In this document: positions 1 to 5,429 of the stretch, piece by piece
How the letters are laid out: every line of letters begins with the position of its first letter
Numbering within the stretch: the first letter of the stretch is position 1
Source: DATKEG01 sp035544515
Lineage (GTDB): Bacteria > Acidobacteriota > Vicinamibacteria > Fen-336
DNA length: 10,279 nt
Assembly (NCBI GenBank): GCA_035544515.1
Contig: DATKEG010000029.1
Span: 1-10,279 of the forward strand
Direction: 5' to 3'
Program-made: the position numbers and the translations under genes
Notes under the pieces: generated by a model
Database searches by the model: none
What the model was told of the DNA's origin: nothing
The model's input: only the letters and a program-made list of their open reading frames with translations

Positions 1-259
1 CCAGGAAGCGCCGGGCCCAGCGCAACCCCTCGCCCTTCGCGAAGTCGTGCTGGCGCGCGACGAGGACCTCCCGCACGAGCTCGGGGTGCTTCAGCAGGAA
101 CACGTCCCGGAAAGCGAGGCGGTAGTGCACGACGTCGCCCGCGGCCTGGGCCATACTGGTGACGAACTCCAGCGGGTCGCGCGTGAAGCGCAGCAGCGAC
201 GGGATGCCGAAGAGCCCGCCCGGCTGCAGGGGCGGCATCCGCGGCGGGGCCGCGGCCAT
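1..259 (-). CDS. Cytochrome P450, N-terminal fragment (runs off the left edge)
   Basis: The reverse strand from 259 to the window edge reads openly for 86 codons and is cut by the boundary. The N-terminus has the look of a bacterial P450. There is a proline/glycine-rich lead (MPPLQPGGLFGIPSLL, residues 8-23), then RDPLEF, then an alternating strand around GDVVHYRL (41-48), then the KHPELVREVLV helix (58-67) and HDFAKG (71-76). These match the A-helix, beta-1 and B-helix region of soluble P450s. The heme-cysteine loop and the I-helix lie outside the window, so substrate and activity cannot be judged. The start is uncertain: ATG at 259 is chosen, but an in-frame ATG at 277 and another at 238 exist, and none has a clear Shine-Dalgarno. 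The 277 start would sit 11 nt after a GATAAT box, which would make the message nearly leaderless. It is divergent from the M20 hydrolase gene. The family call rests on recognised motif order only. Confidence 0.72.
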   Translation of the reverse strand, partial: MAAAPPRMPPLQPGGLFGIPSLLRFTRDPLEFVTSMAQAAGDVVHYRLAFRDVFLLKHPELVREVLVARQHDFAKGEGLRWARRFL

Positions 260-287
260 GGTCTGGGGGCCGCGCATGGGTTCGCGG

Positions 288-294
288 CATTATC
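288..294. promoter_or_regulatory. Overlapping divergent -10-like boxes between P450 and M20 genes
   Basis: The only AT-rich spot in the 51-bp gap reads CATTAT on the plus strand (288-293) and GATAAT on the minus strand (294-289). Both resemble a sigma-70 -10 element and would face the two divergent genes. No convincing TTGACA-like -35 is visible for either direction, so this is a weak call based on position and composition. Confidence 0.3.
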
Positions 295-310
295 GCCGGG
301 GGGACACGCC

Positions 311-1447
311 TTGAGGGAGCTGCTGGACTGGGCCCGCGCGCGCCAGGGCGACATGACCCGCCTGCTCGCCGAGATCGTGGACATCGAGTCGCCTTCCGAT
401 CACCCGCCCGGCGTGCGCGCCCTGGCCGAACGGCTGTCCCCGGCGCTGGCCGACCTGGGGCTGCAGGTCGAGCACTTCCCCGTTCCACGGGCCGGTCCCA
501 TCCTGCGCGCGCGCACGCCCGGCGCCTCGCGCGCCGTCATGCTCCTCGGGCACCTCGACACGGTGTGGCCGGTGGGCACGACCGCTCGGCGCCCGGCGCG
601 CGTGGAGGGCGAGCTGCTGCACGGCCCCGGCTCTTACGACATGAAGGGCGGCCTCGTGGTCGCCCTGTTCGCCCTGCGCGCCCTGCACGCGCTCGGCCGG
701 CGCGTGGGCACGACCGTGTTCTTCACGCCGCTCGAGGAGGTGGACTGCGGGCCCTACCGCGGGGTCATGGAGGCCGAGATGAAGGCCTCGTCGGCCGTGC
801 TGGGTTTCGAGCCCGCCTGGCCGGGCGGCGCGGTCAAGACCGAGCGCAAGGGCTCGGGCTCGTACGTGCTGACCGCGCACGGGATCGCCTCCCACGCCGG
901 CGCCGACCTCTCACGCGGGGCCAACGCCATCCTGGAGCTCGCCCGGAAGTGCCTGGAGGTCAGCGCGCTCACCGACCCCGCGCGCGGCGTGTCCGCCAAC
1001 GTGGGCGTGATCCGCGGCGGCCTGCGGTCCAACGTGGTCCCGGACCTCGCCTCGGCCGAGATCGACGTGCGCTTCCGCACCGTCGCCGACGGCGTTGCGC
1101 TCGACGCGCTGGTGCGCGCGCTGGCCCCGAGCGACCCGCGCGTCCGGCTCTCCTTGGCGGGCGGCCTTCACTACCCGCCCCTCGAGCGCACGCCCGAGGT
1201 CGCGCGCGTCTACGCCGCGGCACGGGAGGTGGCGCGCCAGATGGGCCTGGACCTGGCGGAGACGGCGACCGGCGGCGCGAGCGAGGCCTCGTTCGCCGGC
1301 GCGCTCGGGCTTCCCACCCTCGACGGTCTCGGCCCGGACGGCGACGGCGCCCACGCGCTCGACGAGCACGTGCGGCTTCCCTCGCTGCCCGAGCGCGCCG
1401 CGCTCGCGGCCGGCCTGCTGCTGCGGCTGGCGGACGGCGAGGGCTAA
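311..1447 (+). CDS. M20 family metallopeptidase, glutamate carboxypeptidase-like (CPG2 type)
   Basis: This 378-residue protein is a zinc-dependent exopeptidase or amidohydrolase of the M20A/carboxypeptidase G2 type. The family removes C-terminal glutamate or related residues from peptides or N-acyl amino acids. Visible motifs, in order: GHLDTVWP (first metal His81 and Asp83), GPGSYDMKGG (bridging Asp110), TPLEEV (catalytic and metal Glu142/Glu143), FEPAW (Glu167), the dimerisation-domain stretch KGSGSYVLTAHGIASHAG (180-197), and GLGPDGDGAHALDEHV with the last metal His348. The length fits the family. The usual Asp before Glu-Glu (DEE) is Leu here, but both glutamates remain. I chose TTG at 311 because G-rich ribosome-binding sequence (300-304) lies 6 nt upstream and the M20 fold starts right there. 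The same frame is open back to 47, but that part is antisense to the P450 and does not resemble the family. No export signal is seen, so it is probably cytoplasmic. The substrate is unknown. Confidence 0.88.
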   Translation: MRELLDWARARQGDMTRLLAEIVDIESPSDHPPGVRALAERLSPALADLGLQVEHFPVPRAGPILRARTPGASRAVMLLGHLDTVWPVGTTARRPARVEGELLHGPGSYDMKGGLVVALFALRALHALGRRVGTTVFFTPLEEVDCGPYRGVMEAEMKASSAVLGFEPAWPGGAVKTERKGSGSYVLTAHGIASHAGADLSRGANAILELARKCLEVSALTDPARGVSANVGVIRGGLRSNVVPDLASAEIDVRFRTVADGVALDALVRALAPSDPRVRLSLAGGLHYPPLERTPEVARVYAAAREVARQMGLDLAETATGGASEASFAGALGLPTLDGLGPDGDGAHALDEHVRLPSLPERAALAAGLLLRLADGEG

Positions 1448-1508
1448 CGCCACCGTGGCTCGGATCGTGCATCTCCCACGAGGAGAGGGCGTCGTCTTGG
1501 AGGACATG

Positions 1509-1826
1509 ATGCAGGTCCAGGTCAACACCGACAGCAGCATCGAAGGCCGCGACGACCTCGCCGCCCACGTCACGGGCGTGGTGGAGGGCGCATTGGGCCG
1601 ATTCGGCGATCAGATCACGCGGGTGGAGGTCCACCTGAGCGACCAGAACGGCCACAAGGGCGGGCCGGAAGACAAGCGCTGCATGATGGAGGCTCGCCTC
1701 GAGGGCCGCCCGCCCACCGCCGTCACGCATCTGGCCGCGACCATCGACGAGGCCATCGGCGGCGCGGTTGAAAAGCTGAACAGGTCCATCGAAAGCACGC
1801 TCGGACGTCTACGGGACCGGCGCTAG
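1509..1826 (+). CDS. HPF/RaiA family ribosome-associated protein (short form)
   Basis: This 105-residue protein matches the single-domain HPF/RaiA (S30AE) family in pattern. It opens with strand MQVQVNTD, followed by helix HVTGVVEGALGRFG (20-33), strand ITRVEVHLSDQNG (36-48), strand DKRCMMEARLEG (55-66) and a long C-terminal helix from THLAATIDEAIGGAVEKLNR (73-92) to the basic end RLRDRR. Family members bind the 30S decoding region and help stabilise hibernating ribosomes. The C-terminal dimerisation domain of long HPF is absent. GGAGG at 1499-1503 is 5 nt from ATG 1509 and only 2 nt from ATG 1506, which favours 1509. An in-frame GTG at 1467 is possible but would add residues unlike the family. 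It follows the M20 gene by 61 nt on the same strand and may be co-transcribed with it. Function is inferred from family resemblance. Confidence 0.82.
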   Translation: MQVQVNTDSSIEGRDDLAAHVTGVVEGALGRFGDQITRVEVHLSDQNGHKGGPEDKRCMMEARLEGRPPTAVTHLAATIDEAIGGAVEKLNRSIESTLGRLRDRR

Positions 1827-1896
1827 CGGCGCTCTGGAGCCGTATCGCCGCCTCCGCCGCCGTGCGGGCGTGCCGTAACTTCGAACCGGGTCGCGT

Positions 1897-3108
1897 TCAA
1901 CGCGACAGGACGTCCAGCGCTCGTCCCACCTTCGTGAACGCCGCCACCGCGCGCTCCACGTGGGCCGTGGTGTGGGCGGCCGAGAGCTGGACGCGGATGC
2001 GCGCTTGCCCGCGCGGAACCACGGGGAAGAAGAAACCCTTGACGTAGACGCCCTCCTCGAGAAGGGCGCGCGCGAAGCGTTGGGCCAGCGGCGCGTCCGC
2101 GGGGGCGAAGCGGGAGAACAGGATGGGCACGATGGGGTGCACGCCCGGCCGGATCTCGAAGCCGGCCGCGGTCATCCGCTCGCGGAACAGGCGTGTGTTC
2201 GCCTCCAGCCGATCGCGCAGCTCCGTGGTCCGGGTCAGCAGCTCCAGCGCCCGGAGCGTGGCGCCCGCCACCACCGGGGCCAGGCTGTTCGAGAACAGGT
2301 AGGGCCGGCTGCGCTGGCGGAGCAGGTCGATCGTCTCCGCGCGCGCCGCGATGCAGCCGCCCATGGCCCCGCCCAGGGCCTTGCCGAAGGTGGTGGTGAC
2401 CACGTCCACGCGCCCCATGACGCCGCAGTGCTCGTGGGTGCCCCGTCCGGTACGGCCCATGAACCCCGTGGCGTGCGAGTCGTCCACCAGCACGAGCGCC
2501 CGATACCGGTCCGCCAGGTCGCAGATCTCGCGGAGGGGCGCCACGTCGCCGTCCATGGAGAAGACGCCGTCGGTGACGATGAGGCGGAAGCGCGCGCCTT
2601 GCGCCTCCCGCAGCCTGGCCTCGAGGTCCCCCAGGTCGAGGTGCTCGTACAGGAGACGCTTGGCCTTGCACAGCCGCACCCCGTCGATGATGGACGCGTG
2701 GTTCAGCCGGTCGGTGAGGATCGCGTCCTCGTCGCCCAACAGCGGCTCGAACGCGCCTCCGTTGGCGTCGAAGCACGCGGCGTACAGGAGGGAGTCCTCG
2801 AATCCCAGGAAGGCGGCCACGCGCTTCTCCAGGTCGCGGTGCAGGGCCTGCGTGCCACAGATGAACCGCACGCTGGACATCCCGTAGCCCCACTCGTCGA
2901 GCGTGCGGTGCGCGGCCGCCACCAGCTCGGGGTGGCTCGAGAGGCCCAGGTAGTTGTTCGCGCAGAAGTTCAGCACCGCTTCCGGCCGCCCGGCCACGCG
3001 TATCTCGGGACCTTGCGCGCCCAGGATCGGCCACTCCTCCTTCCAGAGCCCCTGGGCCCTGATCTGCTCGAGCTCGCCGGCGAGGAACTCGCGGAAGCGC
3101 GCGTCCAT
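1897..3108 (-). CDS. kbl: Glycine C-acetyltransferase (2-amino-3-ketobutyrate CoA ligase)
   Basis: This 403-residue protein is a PLP-dependent alpha-oxoamine synthase close to Kbl in length and motifs. The enzyme cleaves 2-amino-3-ketobutyrate with CoA to glycine and acetyl-CoA in threonine catabolism. Visible landmarks: NFCANNYLGLSSHP (47-60), GYGMSSVRFICGTQALH (74-90), DRLNHASIIDG with PLP-stacking His137, TDGVFSMDGD (179-188), the PLP ring Asp209 and His212 in DDSHATGF, and Schiff-base Lys243 in TTTFGKALGGAMGG. The C-terminal PVVPRGQARIRVQLSAAHT (362-380) carries the substrate-carboxylate Arg region. ATG 3108 is preceded by AGGAGGT at 5-nt spacing and by a TAGAAT -10 box, so the start is well supported, although the frame stays open far upstream. 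The usual partner, threonine dehydrogenase (tdh), is not adjacent. Related 8-amino-7-oxononanoate synthase (BioF) is the main alternative, but the RFICGTQ and SMDGD context fits Kbl better. Confidence 0.93.
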   Translation of the reverse strand: MDARFREFLAGELEQIRAQGLWKEEWPILGAQGPEIRVAGRPEAVLNFCANNYLGLSSHPELVAAAHRTLDEWGYGMSSVRFICGTQALHRDLEKRVAAFLGFEDSLLYAACFDANGGAFEPLLGDEDAILTDRLNHASIIDGVRLCKAKRLLYEHLDLGDLEARLREAQGARFRLIVTDGVFSMDGDVAPLREICDLADRYRALVLVDDSHATGFMGRTGRGTHEHCGVMGRVDVVTTTFGKALGGAMGGCIAARAETIDLLRQRSRPYLFSNSLAPVVAGATLRALELLTRTTELRDRLEANTRLFRERMTAAGFEIRPGVHPIVPILFSRFAPADAPLAQRFARALLEEGVYVKGFFFPVVPRGQARIRVQLSAAHTTAHVERAVAAFTKVGRALDVLSR

Positions 3109-3113
3109 GCGGA

Positions 3114-3137
3114 CCTCCTGTCTCCACCGCGATTCTA
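3114..3137 (-). promoter_or_regulatory. kbl promoter -10 and Shine-Dalgarno
   Basis: On the minus strand a TAGAAT box (3137-3132) lies 23 bp ahead of the kbl start, followed by AGGAGGT (about 3120-3114) five bases before the ATG. The expected transcription start is near 3125, giving a 5' leader of about 17 nt. No good -35 hexamer is seen 16-18 bp upstream. Confidence 0.5.
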
Positions 3138-3186
3138 GTGTCCCTCGGCGGAATCCGCCCGGCCGTCCCCGCGCGCCCGGCGCGCG

Positions 3187-3195
3187 TGCTAGCGT
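3187..3195 (+). promoter_or_regulatory. Extended -10-like element before the proline-rich ORF
   Basis: TGCTAGCGT fits the TGnTAnnnT extended -10 pattern. A start of transcription about 6-7 nt downstream would fall at the beginning of the GAGGAGGT ribosome-binding site, so the leader would be very short. Read only from pattern; no -35 is needed for this class. Confidence 0.3.
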
Positions 3196-3213
3196 CAATG
3201 GAGGAGGTCGCGG

Positions 3214-3435
3214 ATGGCGAGACGCGCTCGACGACGCACGGGCTGGCGGCTGCTGGACGATGAGGGCGGCCTCGGACACCGGCCGCAGCCGCCGCGGCCC
3301 ACGCCGGGGCCCGCCCCGGATCCCCGGCCGGTGCCGGGCCCGACTCCCGACCCCAACCAGGTGCCCGTGCCCAATCCGGCTCCGCAGCCCAACCCGACCG
3401 AGGGGCCGCAGTTCGGGGACGTCCTCGCTCAGTAG
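3214..3435 (+). CDS. Small proline-rich hypothetical protein
   Basis: This 73-codon ORF has an arginine-rich start (RRARRRTGWR, residues 3-12), an acidic spot (DDE) and then about 38 residues of a P-x-P alternating tract (26-63), where every second residue is proline and the others are mainly Ala, Thr, Gly, Asp, Asn, Gln and Val. The tail is TEGPQFGDVLAQ. There is no signal peptide or membrane segment. I do not recognise a family. Support for it being a real gene: GGAGGT (3203-3208) at 5-nt spacing from the ATG, an extended -10-like TGCTAGCGT at 3187-3195, and GC-rich third positions. Against: a G/C-rich low-complexity stretch can stay open by chance, and the opposite strand is also open here (Gly-rich). 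It is divergent from kbl. Confidence 0.45.
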   Translation: MARRARRRTGWRLLDDEGGLGHRPQPPRPTPGPAPDPRPVPGPTPDPNQVPVPNPAPQPNPTEGPQFGDVLAQ

Positions 3436-3483
3436 ATCGACAGGCCCAGACACATAGGCGCGCGAGCGGCCCCTGGTTGGGGT

Positions 3484-3489
3484 TAGGCT
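3484..3489 (+). promoter_or_regulatory. -10-like TAGGCT placed for a leaderless transcript
   Basis: TAGGCT ends 7 bases before the A of the ATG at 3497, which is the distance expected between a -10 box and the transcription start. No Shine-Dalgarno lies before that ATG. The DinB-superfamily gene may therefore be transcribed as a leaderless message. Confidence 0.35.
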
Positions 3490-3496
3490 TGCGCGC

Positions 3497-4015
3497 ATGA
3501 AGAGCCTTGGCGAGAGCGCCGGTGCGCGCGCCGGCCAACCCCAGGTCGCCCTGCTCCTGCGGATCCTCGACGAGGGATTCGACCGCAGGGCCTGGCACGG
3601 CCCCAACCTCCGTGGCACGCTTCGCGGGCTCGACTCCCGGCGCGCCTCGTGGCGGCCCGCGCCGGGCCGCCACAACATCTGGGAGCTCGCGGTCCATGCC
3701 GCGTACTGGAAGTACGCCGTGCGGCGGCGCCTCACGGGCGACAAGCGCGGCTCGTTCGCCCTGCCCGGCAGCAACTGGTTCGCCCGACGCGGCGACGCGG
3801 GCGCGGCGGCGTGGCGCGCGGACCTCGCGCTCCTGACCGCGGAGCACCGCAAGCTCAGGGAGGTCGTGGCGCGCCTGCGCGACGACGACCTGCCATGCGC
3901 GTCGGCCGGGAGCCGCCAGTCCAATGCCACGCTCATCCACGGCGTGGCGGCCCACGACCTCTACCACGCCGGACAGATCCAGCTCCTCAAGCGGCTGGGC
4001 CCGGGGCCGATGTAG
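3497..4015 (+). CDS. DinB superfamily protein (putative metal-binding four-helix bundle)
   Basis: This 172-residue protein has the DinB/YfiT-like pattern of three widely spaced metal-ligand histidines on a helical bundle. The first is in NIWELAVHAAYWKY (His67), and the other two are in LIHGVAAHDLYHAGQIQLLKR (His153 and His157). The family includes bacillithiol and other thiol S-transferases, but many members have no known substrate, so no reaction is assigned. ATG 3497 has no Shine-Dalgarno. A TAGGCT -10-like box ends 7 nt upstream, which suggests a leaderless start. A response regulator gene follows after 63 nt on the same strand and could be in the same unit. Length and histidine spacing fit the family, and nothing looks truncated. 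Confidence 0.8.
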   Translation: MKSLGESAGARAGQPQVALLLRILDEGFDRRAWHGPNLRGTLRGLDSRRASWRPAPGRHNIWELAVHAAYWKYAVRRRLTGDKRGSFALPGSNWFARRGDAGAAAWRADLALLTAEHRKLREVVARLRDDDLPCASAGSRQSNATLIHGVAAHDLYHAGQIQLLKRLGPGPM

Positions 4016-4078
4016 ACTGAGACGTCAGGGCCCAGTCCCTCCGGCGCGCGCCGCGCCCTGGCGGCGAGGTGACTTGCC

Positions 4079-4735
4079 GTGGCCGACGAACCGCAGGCGC
4101 TCGTCGGCCGGCGTATCCTGGTGGTCGACGATCAGGCCCCGATCCGCCGGCTGCTCGAGGCCGGGCTGGCCGATTGGGGCGCGGAGGTCTGGACGGCGCT
4201 CGACGGCGCCGCCGCCCTCCACATGCTCGAGACGCTCGAGCCCGATCTGATCCTGCTCGACCTCTCCATGCCGGCCGTCACCGGATGGGAGGTGCTCGAG
4301 GCGCTGCGCGCGAGCCGTCACGCGGGCGTCCCGGTCATCCTGGAGACCTCCGCCGACGACTTCGAGAGCTTCGACCGCGCGCGCAAGCTCGGCGTCGCCG
4401 CCTTCATCTCCAAGCCGTTCCGGCTGGGCGAGGTGGTGGAGACCTGCCGTCGCGTCCTCGACGGTGCGGTCCCGCTCGAGGGACGCGCGCCGAGTGGAGG
4501 CGGGCTCCCGCTGGTGCAGCTGCGCGACAGCGCCGGAACGCTGCTCTCCACGGGGCGCCTGCTCGACCTCGCGCCCACAGGCGCCCAGGTGGACATCGAC
4601 CGGCCGCTCACGCCCGGGCAGCAGGTGATCCTCACCGTGCAGGTGCCGGAGGGGCCCATCGAATGTCCGGCGGAGGTGCGCTGGGTGACCCGGGCGGGCG
4701 GAGGTTTCCAGCACGGCCTCGCGATCAGGCCGTAG
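4079..4735 (+). CDS. Response regulator with receiver and PilZ-like output domain
   Basis: This is a 218-residue two-domain protein. Residues about 11-128 form a receiver domain: ILVVDDQAPIR with acidic pair Asp17/Asp18, phospho-acceptor Asp61 in LLDLSMP, the switch Thr/Ser in LETSADD (90-91), and Lys112 in ISKPF. Residues about 140-218 resemble PilZ, with DLAPTGAQVDID (163-174), a beta-rich VILTVQVPEGPIECPAEVRWVTR (183-205) and the GFQHGLAI end. The c-di-GMP signature looks degenerate: no RxxxR precedes the domain, and the D-x-S-x-x-G motif reads DLAPTG, with Ala for Ser. So c-di-GMP binding is doubtful, and the domain may act by protein contact instead. No cognate histidine kinase is in the window. 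GTG 4079 is chosen because GAGGTGA (4066-4072) sits 6 nt upstream. It converges on the next gene with only 12 nt between stops. Confidence 0.87.
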   Translation: MADEPQALVGRRILVVDDQAPIRRLLEAGLADWGAEVWTALDGAAALHMLETLEPDLILLDLSMPAVTGWEVLEALRASRHAGVPVILETSADDFESFDRARKLGVAAFISKPFRLGEVVETCRRVLDGAVPLEGRAPSGGGLPLVQLRDSAGTLLSTGRLLDLAPTGAQVDIDRPLTPGQQVILTVQVPEGPIECPAEVRWVTRAGGGFQHGLAIRP

Positions 4736-4747
4736 GAGCGGGGACGA

Positions 4748-5155
4748 TCAGGCCGGGAACGCGCGCGCGGCCAGGCGCTGCCGGCGGATCTCGATCGCGT
4801 CGAGCAGGGCGGCGCGGAAGTCCTGCGCTGTCTCCATCAGCGGAGACCACCAGCGCCACTGCACGCCGTCCTGCTGCACGTCCGCGGTCGCCGGACTCTC
4901 GATCCGGCAGATGAACTTGAAGCCTTCGGCTTCGTCACGGCACACGCGGAAGCGCACCTCGACGCGGCCCAGGTCCTGGGTGCCGAGGGTCCCGCGCGCC
5001 TCGTCCTCGACCGCGCGACCGAGCGCCGGGTTCCGCGCCACCAGGGGGTTCTCGACGATCGCCACGGCGGTCGTTGCCGAAACCCGCGCCGGGAGGCTCC
5101 GTCCCGCCGGGCGCGTCCGACCTTGACCAACCGACTGCCCCACCGCGCTAGACAT
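4748..5155 (-). CDS. Hypothetical protein, 135 residues
   Basis: I do not recognise this protein. It begins with a Ser/Gly/Arg-rich stretch (1-28), likely disordered. A compact-looking part follows, with alternating hydrophobic strands around GRVEVRFRVCRDEAEGFKFI (63-82), an aromatic patch QWRWWSPL (99-106), and a C-terminal amphipathic, Arg-rich helix from AQDFRAALLDAIEIRRQRL (110-128). No signal peptide, membrane segment or catalytic motif is evident. ATG 5155 is chosen because AAGGAG lies 6 nt upstream. The same frame is open further to 5464, but that part crosses the control region of the divergent crotonase gene and is not favoured. It is transcribed away from the crotonase and converges on the PilZ response regulator. 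Confidence 0.7.
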   Translation of the reverse strand: MSSAVGQSVGQGRTRPAGRSLPARVSATTAVAIVENPLVARNPALGRAVEDEARGTLGTQDLGRVEVRFRVCRDEAEGFKFICRIESPATADVQQDGVQWRWWSPLMETAQDFRAALLDAIEIRRQRLAARAFPA

Positions 5156-5186
5156 ATCCGCTCCTTCGGGCCGTCGCCCATCCGCT

Positions 5187-5231
5187 CCCCGGCGCGCCGA
5201 CGAGAACCGGACGACGGCGCGCGGGCCGGGG
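5187..5231. other. GC-rich interrupted hairpin upstream of the hypothetical gene
   Basis: CCCCGG (5187-5192) and CGCGCCG (5193-5199) can pair with CGGCGCG (5215-5221) and CCGGGG (5226-5231), leaving a 15-nt loop and a 4-nt bulge on one side. It lies about 30 bp before the start of the 135-residue gene and could fall in its leader. In DNA this GC-rich, chance pairing is common, so function is uncertain. Confidence 0.3.
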
Positions 5232-5304
5232 GAAACGCCTTCAGGGAAGCAAGCCGCGTACCACGCGCGAAAGCCACGGCAGGGCAAGCCTTCCATCACG
5301 GAGT

Positions 5305-5371
5305 CGATTCCCGGTGTAAGAATCGGGCGAGCGGGGCTGGAACGATCTACACCGCCCGGAATCCTTACACC
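5305..5371. promoter_or_regulatory. Divergent control region with GGTGTA/TACACC repeats
   Basis: GGTGTAAG (5313-5320) and CTTACACC (5364-5371) are perfect 8-bp inverted arms. Next to them are related flanks (AATCGGG on the left, and the complement of CCCGGAATC on the right). A third copy of the core, TACACC, lies at 5348-5353, exactly 18 bp before the TACACC at 5366-5371. The left arm also sits in the loop of its own small inverted repeat, CGATTC (5305-5310) and GAATCG (5320-5325). Two or three half-sites within 60 bp, between divergent genes and just before the crotonase start, suggest an operator for a dimeric regulator. An alternative is an ECF-type -35 element (TGTAAGAA-like). Confidence 0.5.
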
Positions 5372-5379
5372 TGTCGGGG

Positions 5380-5385
5380 GATAAA
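5380..5385 (+). promoter_or_regulatory. Possible -10 box (GATAAA) for the crotonase gene
   Basis: GATAAA is the only AT-rich hexamer shortly before the gene. Transcription would begin near 5392, giving a leader of about 37 nt to the ATG at 5430, with GGGAGG in place. The TACACC repeat at 5366-5371 would then overlap the -35 to -10 spacer. If translation instead begins at 5385, this box cannot serve. Confidence 0.3.
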
Positions 5386-5429
5386 TGTCAGCGCGCTCGA
5401 CGTCCGCCAACGCGCGCGGGAGGATGCGG

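Noticed and set aside
47..310. N-terminal extension of the M20 hydrolase
   Set aside because: This part is antisense to the P450 N-terminus, lies before the family's usual start and is unlike M20 sequences. TTG 311 with its own ribosome-binding sequence is preferred.
1827..1896. Terminator between the convergent HPF-like and kbl genes
   Set aside because: No stem-loop followed by a T-run is visible in these 70 bp on either strand.
3195..3392. Glycine-rich ORF antisense to the proline-rich ORF
   Set aside because: It is the complement of the P-x-P tract (GxG pattern follows automatically), and it lacks a good ribosome-binding site.
3109..3936. Extension of kbl by 276 codons upstream
   Set aside because: The ATG at 3108 has an excellent Shine-Dalgarno and a -10 box, and the protein from there already has the full family length.
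1823..3967. A 714-codon open frame on the minus strand
   Set aside because: It overlaps kbl in another frame and also the DinB-superfamily gene. Low-complexity Arg/Gly/Ala content and no recognisable domain.
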